Part shown: one piece after another, positions 21,906 to 32,755 of the stretch
How positions within the stretch are numbered: the stretch's first letter is position 1
How the letters are laid out: the number at the start of each line of letters is the position of its first letter
NCBI GenBank assembly: GCA_964016985.1
Contig: OZ024823.1
Location: 23,877,320 to 23,941,319 of the forward strand
Source: Anodontia alba
Taxonomy: Eukaryota; Mollusca; Bivalvia; Lucinida; Lucinidae
Reading direction: 5' to 3'
Length of the DNA stretch: 64,000 bases
Translations under genes and position numbers: made by a program
The notes under the pieces: generated by a model
Told to the model about the DNA's origin: nothing
Databases searched by the model: none
What the model saw: only the letters and a program-made list of their open reading frames with translations

Positions 21906-22334
21906 GTTTTAAGCATGATTATCTGTACCAACTGACATTGTAACCAGGGTATGGGTTACACATTATCGCATATACAAAAGGTAGGTTATCATGCCAAAAA
22001 TACTGATGAATATGTGATAATGGGTGTTACCGGCAATATCCTGTTATCTTCCCCGCGGAGAAGATTCCTTTTTCAGGATTTTAACAAACGTAAATTACAC
22101 TGTTTTCGTAAACTTTTATTTGATCTTAGTCACTTAGATGCTTGCAAAATACTAAAAATAGCAGCCAGTCTTTCCCTATGGAACTGTTTCCCGTTCTATG
22201 AATATGCTTGATGAAAAGAAACGCACAACCTGAAAAATAATAATTATTATATCCTCTAAGGAAACTCATTTCTCGGATAATCTCCCTGTTGTGAAGCATG
22301 ATGAAGGCAGATACTGTTTTCTGTGTTTTCCATT

Positions 22335-22406
22335 GATATATATATATATATATATCACGTAGCCTGACATACCTTAAACTGAAATTGGACTCTTCCAATA
22401 TACAGT
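22335..22406 (-). repeat. TA repeat and end of a GATCAG element
   Basis: A short TA microsatellite (22,336-22,355) is followed by GACATACCTTAAACTGAAAT and GGACTCTTCCAATATACAG, which match the right part of the family at 61,980-62,020. This is a fragment. Confidence 0.6.
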
Positions 22407-22483
22407 GTCCGACTGTCCGTATTTTCAGATGACGCCATTATGAATTTTATCCGATTTTCACTAGTTTATCGATGTTAAACCTA

Positions 22484-22495
22484 GCTCTGCTACCA
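22484..22495 (-). promoter_or_regulatory. LTR-retrotransposon primer-binding site
   Basis: On the minus strand TGGTAGCAGAGC follows the LTR end after five bases. This complements the 3' end expected of initiator methionine tRNA, the usual primer type for such elements. A possible gag start (ATG at 22,438-22,436) follows about 45 bp on, but its frame runs into other repeats. Confidence 0.65.
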
Positions 22496-22500
22496 ATAAA

Positions 22501-22813
22501 TGTTTCGAAGGTTTCTCCCGATTGTGGAAACGAGAGACAGAAAGAACTCCGTTGTTGAGTCCTGCAGAATTTCAATTTATTAATACAGTTGTTACGAAAT
22601 TGAGCTACTTACCTAAACACAAACAGGAATCGAGCGTAGCGCTTCGAAGTAGTCAGTTTGAAGTCTGGAGGTAGAGTGCCTTTAAAAGCCCCTGACGTCT
22701 CAAACAAAAAGGCAACATCTCGTGCAGCGCATGGCCACGTCGAGTGTTCCAGGTCATCCAGGGGTTGATGGTTTCGATCGCTGGTTCCCGGTACACATAC
22801 TACTGGCTCAACA
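22501..22813 (-). mobile_element. Long terminal repeat, about 313 bp
   Basis: On the minus strand it begins TGTTGAGCCAGTAG and ends GAAACA, so it has TG...CA ends, and it is followed by a primer-binding site. It contains GTTTAGGTAAGTA, a good splice-donor match kept in the second copy at 26,583-26,808. The two copies share about 200 bp. Confidence 0.7.
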
Positions 22814-23074
22814 CTCTCCCACTTCTTTAAAGAACCTTGTGACCAGGTGACTTGTGAATCAGGACCCAGGCTTATTCAGTAGTATAAACTACTTTAAGTA
22901 GTATGAGCTTAACAATTTGAATTGAAATTAAGATATCTGCTGACAGTCAACAGTGAAATTTTCAGTAGTCAATATGAATATGTAACATATAAGAACCTTA
23001 CTTAATTGCACTCCTGAGACTAGTATACCAATTGAGTGTTACATGCAGGTACTTATAGCTGGATGGGCCTGTAA

Positions 23075-23262
23075 AATATGTATATAAATACGCACGTACC
23101 CCACACATACATACACATAAATACACATACATCTACATACCCATACACATATACATAGAGGTATATATACATGTACATAGATGAACATATACAGAATATG
23201 TATACATACCCACACATACACATACACGTACACACATACTCCCATATACACATACACAGTGT
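23075..23262. repeat. Imperfect CA/TA-rich satellite
   Basis: ACACATACATACACATAAATAC-like units repeat for nearly 190 bp with scattered changes. Long open frames here arise from the repeat and are not genes. Confidence 0.85.
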
Positions 23263-23870
23263 TCCAGATAAAGTTCCGGTACAATGAGCACCCTTACCGC
23301 CTGTTTCAGAATTTAATGCTGAAATACACGTTTGCCATGCTTAAGACTAAAAGCACCAAGCCAAAAAAAAATGTTATACACAGAATTCTATCATTCTTTA
23401 TTATTAGAGAGAACCAGGTCCGGCATCACACCCAGCTTTTCTGCTGAGCAGACGACACACGAAATCCTGACAGACATTACTTCGTTTGAAATTTGGGCAC
23501 TAGCAATTATAATGAATCACTCAGAGAGAATATTAAGTTAATATGACAACTATCATTTTGCCACAAAACGCTTATCTCCATAATTAGATTTTAATGCTGA
23601 CTTTCCGAAAAGCTTAAGGTTGATATACCCTTTACTCACTCTTATCTGCAGCCCTGCTCATACACATGTACACACGTCTGGGCATAATCACTATCAGACC
23701 CATTGTTCATTAACTGAAGCCAACTGGCGCTTTCTATGAAGAAATTACATGATATAATGTTGATCCTATTGTAATATGGAGATTGCGATCTCCCATAATT
23801 CCGCCTTCACGCCCATGGCCATAGGGTGAGATGATAAGATGGAGATCTATACCTATCTGTAGTCCATCCC
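23263..23870. other. No gene found
   Basis: No recurrent element or convincing coding frame is visible between the CA/TA satellite and SINE-C. Confidence 0.45.
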
Positions 23871-23884
23871 TGGCCCCGAGTGTT

Positions 23885-24213
23885 TGTTTGTTTGATTTGG
23901 GCTTAACGTCGCTTTCAACCTTTTTCAGTCATATCGCGACGGTGTCTGGATGTGGCAGGGAGCTCAATGCTCACTTTTAGAGTGCTGCCTCACTGAAATA
24001 TCACGCCCCAGACACTTTGACATGATATTCCACCCAGTCACATTATACTGACACTGAGCTGACCAGTTCTAGCTCTACTTTCTTAATGCTGAGCGCCAAG
24101 CGAAAGAGCAGCTAGTACCATTTTTAAAGTCTTTTGGTATGACCCGGCCGGGGATCGAACCCGCAACCTCCCGGTCACAAAGCGGACGCTCTACCACTGA
24201 GCTACTGTGCCGG
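23885..24213 (-). mobile_element. SINE-C, tRNA-derived, with target duplication
   Basis: The duplication TGGCCCCGAGTGTT flanks it (23,871-23,884 and 24,214-24,227). On the minus strand it begins with a tRNA-like head: CACAGTAGCTCAGTGGTAGA (A box) and GCGGGTTCGATCCCCGG (B box). Its body ends in GTTAAGCCCAAATCAAACAA. The head could drive RNA polymerase III transcription. It lies just downstream of the gag relic. Confidence 0.9.
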
Positions 24214-24278
24214 TGGCCCCGAGTGTTACGTCCGTATGGAGGCGGGGACCGCGCAAACGACGGCTCTCTTAGGTCAAA

Positions 24279-25735
24279 CTATTGACCTGGCGGAGGTGTG
24301 GACGACCTCCCCAACTGCTTGGTGAGGTCATCCAACCTTCGCTCTATATTACTGACTCTCTGTTCTTCGCTGAGTGTAAACTGCTTTTCAGCAAATGCTC
24401 CCCTACCACCCAACACAGCTTTGCGATTTGCCAGTACAGTCTTTACTTTTCGACAGGCCTCCTGAATCGTTCTCGGTGCCTCATTAATTATTATTTCAGC
24501 TGCTTCTTTGTGTTTGCAGCCCCTGAAGAAAGCTTCTGTTGCCAGCTGCTGGACAATAGAGTCGTCCGCAGCTATAAACCCATCCATAGCAATGGTTAAT
24601 ACCCTCTGCAAAAAGTCCTCCAAAGCCTCGTCATCGTTCTGCTTCACGACATGAAGCTTCTGGCGTGCTGTCACAGGCTCATCCCGCAAGTCAAAACGAA
24701 GTTCTTCTCTTAATTGCTGGTAATTACTTTTACCATCAGCCCGGTTTGCATACTCTAATGCTTTTTCAGACAAAGAATAAAACAATCTGTCAAGTTTCTT
24801 TTTGTCTGACCACTGTAGTCTCTCGAATTTTGAAATAAAACTCATCCAGGATCCCTTTTTGGGGTCACCAGTAAAATATTCCAAATTTGGAGGTGGAGGT
24901 GAAGGGCTTCTATCAGATGAGTCATCTTGTACTGTATCATCCCCTCTAGAGGACTTTCTCCTCGTGTTCCTCTGCGGATGCGAACTTTTGTGGTGTTAAT
25001 TTTGTGATTGGTTCTCTCCCCTTGCCATAAACTCCATCATCTGGCATGACCGACTCTACCTTTTCTATGAACGCACGGTCTGTTTCCAGCTTGCCCCGTC
25101 TTGGTTTAACACCCTGATCTATATCAGAATCAACCGAAGCAGATTGGTTGCTGGCCACAGACCGTGCCAATTTGTCATACTCAGATTCAGTTACCATTTT
25201 AGGTAAAGGTGGTAAATCAAGGGTCTCAATTTCTTTCTAAGCACCAGACAGCTCCATCTGCATAGATGGGAATTGTTGTTATATTACCATTCTGATTTCA
25301 GATACCTGCTCTTCATTCTTTTTTTGGATTGTATCAATTTGTTTCAAAAAAGAAAAAAAACTTTTCATATTTTCAACAGGTCTTCTTTGAAATTCTTCTT
25401 GTTTTTAAAATAACTGGCGTGCTGAAATTGTTCAACATAAAGCTGAATTTTGTTTCTAAAGAAACTAGCCTGCTATCCAATTCTGCAGCAGTAATGAATT
25501 GCCTGTCTTCAAACTCCGGCAATTTACCCATTGCCTGTACTTCAATGTTAAGCTGACCTTCATCAATTAAAATTTGCCATTCTATAGCTCTTATTTCCCT
25601 CAGGGCTGCAATAGTTAGAGGCTGTCTAGTGCCAGCAAGAACTTGATTTCCTGTCTTAATTAATTTTGATGCAGTTGCATCCCCTATTCCTTGAAAGCTT
25701 TGTATATCAGCTTTTGAACATGTGTATATATTCAT
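24279..25735 (-). pseudogene. LTR-retrotransposon gag relic with HhH-like N-terminus
   Basis: Three blocks lie in order on the minus strand. At 25,735-25,373 a region begins with ADIQSFQGIGDATASKLIK, which fits a helix-hairpin-helix DNA-binding fold. Next comes a coiled-coil-like stretch with stops (about 25,370-25,200). Then 25,197-24,279 holds a linker and a capsid-like domain (WMSFISKFERLQWSDKKKLD, then LREELRFDLRDEPVTARQKL and EDFLQRVLTIA). Gag packages element RNA into particles. I see no nucleocapsid zinc knuckle, protease or polymerase downstream. A frame change and in-frame stops near 25,230-25,290 break it. Placement in the Ty3/Gypsy group is likely but not proven. Confidence 0.7.
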
Positions 25736-26274
25736 TGACTTACAAAATGCCTATATATGTGTACTTTTTCGAAAATATGAACGTTACGAAAATGTGCACG
25801 TTACAAAATAAACTTTGCGAAGGTATGGTTTGTAGTGACACGTGGCACTTTCATGTTCCTCTCAACAATTGAATTTTATATAAATATATTTGTTACACTA
25901 ATTTCATTATCGAAAACTTAGTAATTGTGTAAAATAATTATTACTTTTCCTGAAAGTACTTCTCAATATTCTAAGAAAAGAGTTGGTTGAAATGGGAACT
26001 ACTAATAGTCCCACATGTACTGAAATTGACCACACTTTTACTTTTGCGTTTGTTACTTTTACCCAAACAATGTTTTTCTGTTACAAACTATATATTTTTT
26101 TTTCAATTTTATTAATTCATCTTCATTCTGACCGTCTTTAATGGATTTGTACCAATTTTTCAAAATGCGTCGCGTGACCTAATACATTTGCATAAATGTA
26201 ATATTATGCACAAAAAATAGCTACGCAATACAAAATAGTCCTGCAAGTAATATGAAAAATATTACTTGCCCGCT
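25736..26274. other. Leader region upstream of gag, no gene
   Basis: AT-rich sequence between the gag start and the SINE-A insertion, perhaps remains of the retroelement leader. Small GTTACGAAAATG repeats at 25,780-25,820 are the only visible structure. Confidence 0.4.
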
Positions 26275-26285
26275 TTCCAGAAACG

Positions 26286-26550
26286 AGGTTCAACCCCCGC
26301 CGAGGTCGGCAACATTCTTTCGTGGAGATTGATCATGAAATATTTTCTACGGTCGTTCTCTCCCTTCCGCTGATTCAAGAAGGGCAGTTGTCAGTTTCTG
26401 GCGAAAGAATGTGCACAATACTGGTTAACCGCTTAGAGGACTAAGCCTGCCCAGTAAACGTGTGGTTAGGTAAACTGACCGCGCTCGACGACCCCATTGG
26501 GTTGACTGGGCCGTAAAACCTCAACACACACACACACACACACACAAAAA
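26286..26550 (+). mobile_element. SINE-A, plus strand, 5'-truncated, with target duplication
   Basis: TTCCAGAAACG flanks both sides (26,275-26,285; 26,551-26,561). It starts inside the tRNA-like head at AGGTTCAACCCCCGCC (B box) and runs through GGGCAGTTGTCAGTTTCTGG to GTAAAACCTCAACACA, ending in a CA microsatellite tail (26,522-26,546). Loss of the A box means it is unlikely to be transcribed. Confidence 0.9.
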
Positions 26551-26582
26551 TTCCAGAAACGTTTGGCTCGCAGCGCGATTTG

Positions 26583-26808
26583 TTATGAAATCGACCCTAC
26601 GTACTTACCTAAACTCAAACAGGAACCGAGCGTAGCGCTTCAAAGTTGTCAGTTTGAAGTCTGGATGTAGAGTGCCTCAAAAGCCCCTGACGTCTCAAAT
26701 GAAAAGGCAACATCTCGTGCAGCACATGGCCAAGTCGAATGTTCCGGGTCATCCAGGGGTTGAAGGTTTCGATTGCTGGTTCCCGGTACACATACTACTG
26801 GCTCAACA
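26583..26808 (-). mobile_element. Partial LTR copy upstream of gag
   Basis: On the minus strand it starts TGTTGAGCCAGTAG like the LTR at 22,501-22,813 and matches it to about CGATTTCATAACAA, then diverges. It lies upstream of the gag relic in the same orientation, so it may be what is left of that element's 5' LTR. Confidence 0.6.
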
Positions 26809-27600
26809 CAGTCTTACAAAAATGCGCCTTACGATAATGGCGGTAACGTTCAACTCTACCTAGCAGCTGACGTTACGTAACACCGTCGCAAATGCGTTAC
26901 GTTTTAGCCGCAACGTCCAATTATGAGTGATATTTAACAGTATAAAAGTCCTCCTTTCGAATATGCCTTGAAAGGGGAAGTTTCCCCGGGAAGGGTGTTT
27001 TCTTGAGAAAAATGGGGCTCGGAAATCTTTTAGGGGAAGTGTCTTAAAATGTAAAGTTTAATGACTTGCAGTATGCTGGAATTGTCTTCCCCGGGGAAGA
27101 TAATTCTACGATACTGAATTAAAGCTACCGGACATTTTCGGATACCGACCTGCAGGTGGTTAATCGTCACGTTTTAACACATCAGCACAAAAAGATTTTC
27201 CGAGCTCCATTTTCTGAAAGACTGTCCCTTTCAGGGCGTTACGGAAAGAGTTTCGTCGATATATACATAATATGCAAATGCATGCAAATGTATAAATGCA
27301 AGTAAATAATTATATTTAAGAAGTGTGTTTGTTCTGCTTTTCCGTATGTAGGATTTAGACCTTGCAACAACATTTAATATAACGATGTAGAGGTCTTAGG
27401 ATGGACATGGTCCATTTTTTCCGTTTGTTTGTCGTCGTCTTCTAGTACTTCAGAACAGTACTGCTTTCTTTGACGTATATACGATACCTACCGTGCAGCT
27501 CTGAATGTATTCCAATTGGTTTTTCGAGTAATACATTTGATACGATTACTATAAAAGTAAAGAACAGTACTCATCAGGTATGGTTTGGTGATGTAGACAT
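26809..27600. other. No gene found
   Basis: Mostly unique sequence. A pair of inverted GGGGAAGTTTCCCCGGGAAG / TCTTCCCCGGGGAAGA-type palindromes lies at 26,978-27,105. No coding frame is convincing. Confidence 0.4.
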
Positions 27601-27720
27601 CTTATTCAGTTTATGTATATAAAATGTCGGCTGCAGGACGAAATAGACAAATGTATGGACAGACATTCAGGATATTATAGGAAGCGCTACTTTATGGCCT
27701 TATAGAATAAGGGCATTGTT

Positions 27721-27985
27721 TTGGAACAAGGTGTAAAACACTTTGACAGAATTCTTTTAGTGACTTTTGTGTTAGTAAATGGGTTGAACACCGAGGTTTT
27801 TATGGAATGGGTGGATCTGATGAATTTATGCAATGACGCTGCTGCCCATAGACACTTTGAAGCTTTATTCCGTTTGCTGCCGGAGCGAAATTACACTCTA
27901 TACGCATACTATAACAAACAATAGGTATGAGTACTTAGATGGCAGTGTTCGACGCTATGTTCATGCAACAAGAAGAAGCAATTAA
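27721..27985 (+). pseudogene. Possible coding relic, unknown family, frameshifted
   Basis: The frame 27,721-27,924 reads a plausible globular segment (LNTEVFMEWVDLMNLC, then HFEALFRLLPERNYTLYAYY). After a one-base shift near 27,918 a second frame continues with NRYEYLDGSVRRYVHATRRS and stops at about 27,985. The composition looks coding and the shift lies at an ACAAACAA stretch. I do not recognise the family. It could be an old gene copy, an exon end, or a transposon-borne gene. No promoter or flanking exons are clear. Confidence 0.4.
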
Positions 27986-28232
27986 GAAATATTCGGTAGG
28001 TTACAAGTAGTTATATTTCGAGATAATGTTCAGTAGCATGTAATTTGTTCTCTTTGTTTATTTTTGGTTGTACCATTAATCTGGTAACACTTGATTGATC
28101 CCGTTTAACATCGTGAAATTTAGTAAAACAAAAAAAAAAAGGTCTTCTTTTCCGTTGATATACATGGATATAAAGAGTTTTATTTTAACTTGTTATCCAT
28201 TTATTCCCTTAATTAAAACCTAAGCTATTAGG

Positions 28233-28405
28233 TAATTAATCTAACCAGTGGGAAGCCTTGCAGGTGTTATAACACGTGTAGTCATATGTTTTTGTTTATC
28301 ATATGACCGTCAAGTTATTCAGTGAACTAACCCATGTCATAAAAATCATATGACCACACTTGTAATAACAGCTGCAAGGCTTCCCATTGGTTAGCCTAAT
28401 TACCC
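28233..28405. mobile_element. Foldback MITE, about 170 bp
   Basis: TAGGTAATTAATCTAACCAG, then GGGAAGCCTTGCAG and GTCATATG on the left, with their near complements on the right ending TTAGCCTAATTACC. Arms of about 60 bp flank a unique middle. Non-coding. Confidence 0.8.
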
Positions 28406-28448
28406 TCATTAATATTCGCATTACTCCGCTTGTTGATAGCAACCAAGA

Positions 28449-28692
28449 TGGTGTCCGCGTTCGCCGATACAACCTTCACTTTTGAAACAGATCCTGCCTT
28501 GAATTTTGAGAAAAGCAATAAAGTTCAGCTCGATGGAAGGCGAAGACTCATCACAATCACAATGTGACTAACACGACCACCAGAAATGTTCATAGTAGCT
28601 TAAATTCTATGTTTTCCGGCAACATATTTGGAGGCACTTTCAACATCAATGTCGTCAAACAGTCATTGGAAATTTTTCACCACCTCCAAAAA
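28449..28692 (+). pseudogene. Possible small coding relic in two frames
   Basis: ATG at 28,449 sits in a good start context (AACCAAGATGG) and opens 39 codons beginning MVSAFADTTFTFETDPALNF and ending in LITITM. Two bases out of frame, an open stretch continues with VTNTTTRNVHSSLNSMFSGN and FGGTFNINVVKQ and stops near 28,692. The N-T-T-T...FGGTFNI run looks like real protein. I read this as one short coding exon broken by a frameshift, family unknown. Confidence 0.35.
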
Positions 28693-28699
28693 AGCATTG

Positions 28700-29220
28700 G
28701 AGGATAACACGACTCCGACAGTCAAAACATGTGTGAAATCAAAATCCAAACTACAGTTAAAATGTTTTATATTGTTGAAAATCTGTCATTTACTTGGGTG
28801 TGTCAACCACCGTATAAACTGCATTGATCAAGGTCAATGACCTTTATATACGACAGCTGACTGCGGGGGATTTCCCTTCTGATTCTCAGTGACGTATTGA
28901 CTCGCTGAATGACGTTGAAGGGAATATCTATTTTTAATTGATTTATTCTAATGAAATCTTTATTAGCTCAAATAAAAATCATCATTATTTCCTAGAGTTT
29001 AATGAAGTAATAAATGGCATAAGCATCTCGTTTCTAATTATGTTCGGTACTTATCAAATAATGTGCGAACTATTTTTTGTTGCGTAGTACTACTGAATTC
29101 TTGGTTGTGAGTTGTTCCGTTCAGCTATGGAAAGCATTTATCTTAATATATTCTGTGCATTTTTTGTCATCGGAAGGGTCATGTGATAAACAGAATCTTA
29201 CATTCGTGGTCATTTAATAT
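28700..29220. other. No gene found
   Basis: AT-rich spacer. I see no recurrent element or coding signal. Confidence 0.45.
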
Positions 29221-29224
29221 GAAA

Positions 29225-29895
29225 TTTATGAAACTCGCTGGGTATTTTTCTTATTCTGTCCTCGACTTGTCTCTCCGTCTCGAATAGCAAGTTTGGTTAA
29301 AGTCCCTTGTTATTTACTCAAGTTATCGTCCGGAAACGAAAATATGGGTGTGTCTCGGGCAGATACCTCCGTAAAAATTTGAGGAAATTTGCCCATTAGC
29401 AATTCCAAACCAGATTTCCTTAATGTCGATATATATAGCAAGTTTGGTTAAAATCCCTTGTTATTTACTCGAGTTACCATCCGGAAACGAACATATGGGC
29501 GTCTTGGGCAGATAACTCCGTAAACATTTGACGAAATTTGCCCATTAGAAATCCCAAACTAGACCTCCTTAACGTCAATTAATATAGCAAGTTTGGTTAA
29601 AATCCCTTGTTATTTACTGAAGTTATCGTCCGGAAATGAAAATATGGGCGTGTCTCGGGCAGATAACCGTAAAAATTTGACGAAATTTGCCCATTAGCAA
29701 TCCCAAACCAGATATCCACAATATCAATGCACATACCAAGTTTGGTGAACATCCATTGATGTTTACTCAAGTTATCATCCGGAAACGAAAACGGACGGGC
29801 TGACGTACAACGGACGGACGGACAGAACGGACAGACACACGGACGTCCAACGTGAAACCATAATACCCCGCCACTATTGTGTGGCGGGGTATAAA
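29225..29895. repeat. Pearl-type element, ~155-bp units
   Basis: Three and a half units contain TAGCAAGTTTGGTTAAAATC, then CCCTTGTTATTTACTC, then TTATCGTCCGGAAACGAAAA. They are followed by a GGACGGACGGACAGAACGGA microsatellite (29,808-29,850) and the end hairpin ACCCCGCCACTATTGTGTGG with complement. Orientation is opposite to the elements at 14.8 and 16.1 kb. Confidence 0.85.
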
Positions 29896-30270
29896 AAGTG
29901 GCAGATCTACTGAGCTAACATGAACAAATGAATGAACTATTAACATAAATACATAGATATATAAATAATATGAAAAGACTACAAAACTGATAAAGGAATA
30001 TCACTTTGTTTGAGACTTTGAATAGGCAAAAATATTAAAAAAATATTATTATCATTTGTTTTATGTCAGTTTATAACATTTTTATATTATTTTTAATGCA
30101 TCTATCCATTTGACGTCTGTCCATCACGCTTTCATCAGTCAATTATCCATATCTTTAATCTTCCATGTGAAATCAATTAACATTGGAAATTGTCATCAAC
30201 AATGATACGTTACGGTCTAATTGCAAAAATTTGCTATTATCAATTTATCATAATTTGCTATTACCAGTCT

Positions 30271-30372
30271 GGGGCGAGTTACTTTCTAAATGGGGCGAGT
30301 TGTCTTATGAACCTGGGGCGAGTTGTCTTGGGGCGAGTTTTATGTGGGGCGAGTTGTCTTGGGGCGAGTTGT
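30271..30372 (+). repeat. Short repeats of GGGGCGAGTTGTC
   Basis: Six copies of GGGGCGAGTT, most followed by GTCTT or GTC, spaced irregularly by 13-25 bases. A PAL1 copy starts 58 bp later. Function unknown. Confidence 0.8.
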
Positions 30373-30429
30373 CCTCAACCTCAGTGTCGTGTTGCGGCTG
30401 CTGATTGTCTCCTCATAATTCAGGACAGT

Positions 30430-30707
30430 CATCACAAAAACATAGCTATATAATTTTGCCCCTCGTTAAACCTCACTTTTATATAGTAAAACTGGGGTTT
30501 ACAGAGTATACATTATTTTTCGTATTTCTGCTAAAAACATAGATTGTGGGTACTCGTTTGAACCGCCTCAGCGAAGCAGTTCTAACGAGTACCCACAATC
30601 TATGTTTTGAGCAGAAATATGAAGAATATCAGAATTTTTACATGAAAACTTTTAGTTTTTTGCTGCTAAAATTTTCAATATATTTGAATAGACGTGTTTT
30701 CATAATG
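30430..30707 (+). mobile_element. PAL1 foldback MITE, copy 5
   Basis: Full length, with mismatches in the central stem (AACCGCCTC against GAAGCAGTT). Four stem CpGs remain. Confidence 0.88.
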
Positions 30708-30831
30708 TGTAGTTTATATTTTCTGTCCATAATGATCATTGAATCCATTCTCGGATTTTTGAAAATTCAGAAAACTTGACACTTCAGCTGTTTTCAGTTT
30801 TGTGTGTTCATTGCTGTCAGTGGTCATTTAT

Positions 30832-31024
30832 CATTGCGAAAACACATCTATTCAAATATATTAAAAATTTCACCACCAAAAAACTGAAAACCAGATAAAA
30901 ATTGTGATATTTTTCATATTTTTGCTCAAAACATAGATTGTGGGTACTCGTTAGAACTGCCTTGCTGAGGTGACTCTAACAAGTACCCACAATCTATGTT
31001 TTTTGAGCAGAAATAAGAAAAACT
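30832..31024 (-). mobile_element. PAL1 foldback MITE, copy 6, truncated
   Basis: Starts CATTGCGAAAACACATCTAT and ends just after the central stem (GAGCAGAAATAAGAAAAAC). The arm with the CCCCACTTTT hairpin is missing. Only one stem CpG remains. Confidence 0.8.
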
Positions 31025-31039
31025 AGAAATTGTGTTTGT

Positions 31040-31916
31040 AAAAACCTATGCCCCCAACCATATGCTTGCCTCTAAAGATAATACAAGGTAAAAATGGCCC
31101 AATCTACAAAGGGCCATACTCATGAAATATTTTTTCAGAATTTATTCCAAAGCAATCTTCTCACCACTACCAATCTATTCATCAAGTTTCAAGACTCTAG
31201 CTTCAATAGCTTTTGAGATATTTTGCTTACAAGGGAAAATGCCCGAATTTACAAAGTGCCATTACTCATGAAATATTTTTCAGAATCTATTCAAAAGTTA
31301 ATCAGGTCATCTACTCCTCATTAGGAATCAATTCACCAAATTTCAAGGCTTGAGCTCTAACAGTTTTTGAGATATTTTGCTACCAAGGGAAAATGCCCAA
31401 ATTTACAAAGGGCCATTACTCATGAAATATTTTTTTCAGAATTTATTCAAAAGTTAATCAGGTCATCTACTCATCATTATCAATCAATGCACCAAGTTTC
31501 AGGCTCTAGCTCCAACAGTTTTTGAGATATTTTGCTGATAAGGTAAAAATGCCCAAAGTTACAAAAGGGCCATAACTCATGAAGTATTTTTCAAAATTTA
31601 TTCAAAAGTTAATCAGGTCGTCTACTCATCACTACCAGTCTATTCATGAAGTTTCAAGGATCCAGCTTCAATAGTTTTTGAGATATTTTGCTGACAAGAT
31701 TAATTCGATATTTTTTCAAAGGGAAAAGGGGCATAATCCTGTTGAGAAAAAAGTACATAGCTATTTTTTTCATAAGGAATCCATATAAAAAATTTCAAAA
31801 CAGTAGCATGCAAGGTTCTTAAGTTATGCTATGTATCAAAAAGCGTGAAGAATAGATGGAAGGACAGGCAAATGCCCAAGAAGCAATATGCTCCTCCAGC
31901 TTCTTTGAAGTAAGGG
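31040..31916. repeat. Tandem array, ~155-160-bp units
   Basis: About four and a half units contain GGGCCATTACTCATGAAATA, TCAAAAGTTAATCAGGTC and TTTTTGAGATATTTTGCT. It resembles the interior of a pearl-type element, but no CCGT microsatellite is seen; GATGGAAGGACAGGCAAATG near 31,855 may be its remains. Confidence 0.8.
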
Positions 31917-32002
31917 GCATAATAAAGTATATCCCTGTTAACCCCAGTTTTACTAAATAAAAGTGGGGTTTAAGGGGGGTCAAATAGGTATGGTTTTCAT
32001 GT
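31917..32002 (-). mobile_element. PAL1 arm fragment
   Basis: Only the outer arm is present: TATATCCCTGTTAACCCC, AAAAGTGGGGTTTAAGG and a final GGTATGGTTTTCATG. Confidence 0.8.
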
Positions 32003-32017
32003 TTTACAAATCTATTT

Positions 32018-32755
32018 ACTACTGGATCCTACACAGTAAATTTTTACTATCAGTCTTTAACATATTTTGAGACATTTTTCCCATATACATAGAAAAGCAA
32101 ATTTTACCTTGTCGTAAAGTCATTTGAAGAAATTTGGTAGAATTCCTGTCCCTGAAGTTGAAAACCAAGATAAAGCTGCAAAGCTTTGTTCTAGAGAAGT
32201 AGAGCATGGTAGCCATCTTGGCCAAGGCAGTGTAACAGAAGGTGTCACATAAAATTTGGTAGAAACTGCCCATTTGCTTTCAGAGGAGAAATTGTTTTGA
32301 GTTCCCATAATTTCATACATTAAATCTTTATTTAATATCTTTTGAGAAAATGACTTTTTAATAACTTCTCCATATAAATGTATAGGAAAGCAAATTTGTC
32401 CTTACCATATAATTTGTTAAGTACCAACATAGGATCATCATTTAATCAAATTTGGTAGATCATCCATCCTTAATGCTACATACCTAGAGTCAGCCTCATA
32501 GCTTTCTTAATTTTGGTAAAGAAGATTTTTAAGCAGTGTTACCATATATGGGTATGGCAGTCATGTTGGTCAATGGACCATGACTTACCTAAGAAACGTT
32601 CCCCTCTGACAGAAGGCTCCAGATGAAGTTTCGTGAAAACTATCCCAGCAGTTTCTGTGTAAGTTGTTCAAATGTGTTAATGGACAGACAGATGAACAAT
32701 GAGCAAATGATCACAATAGCTCATCCTGAGCCTTCAACTCAGGGTAGATAAAACA
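32018..32755. repeat. Highly decayed pearl-type array
   Basis: Loose repeats of AAATTTGGTAGA and AGCAAATTTTACCTTG, ending in TTAATGGACAGACAGATGAA and CTCATCCTGAGCC, which resemble the end region of such elements. No genuine coding frame. Confidence 0.5.

Noticed and set aside
23039..23284. Tyrosine/valine-rich membrane-like protein
   Set aside because: It is a translation of a CA/TA-rich simple repeat.
24140..24213. Functional tRNA gene
   Set aside because: The A and B boxes are present, but the sequence continues into a SINE body and carries a target duplication; the anticodon stem does not pair well.
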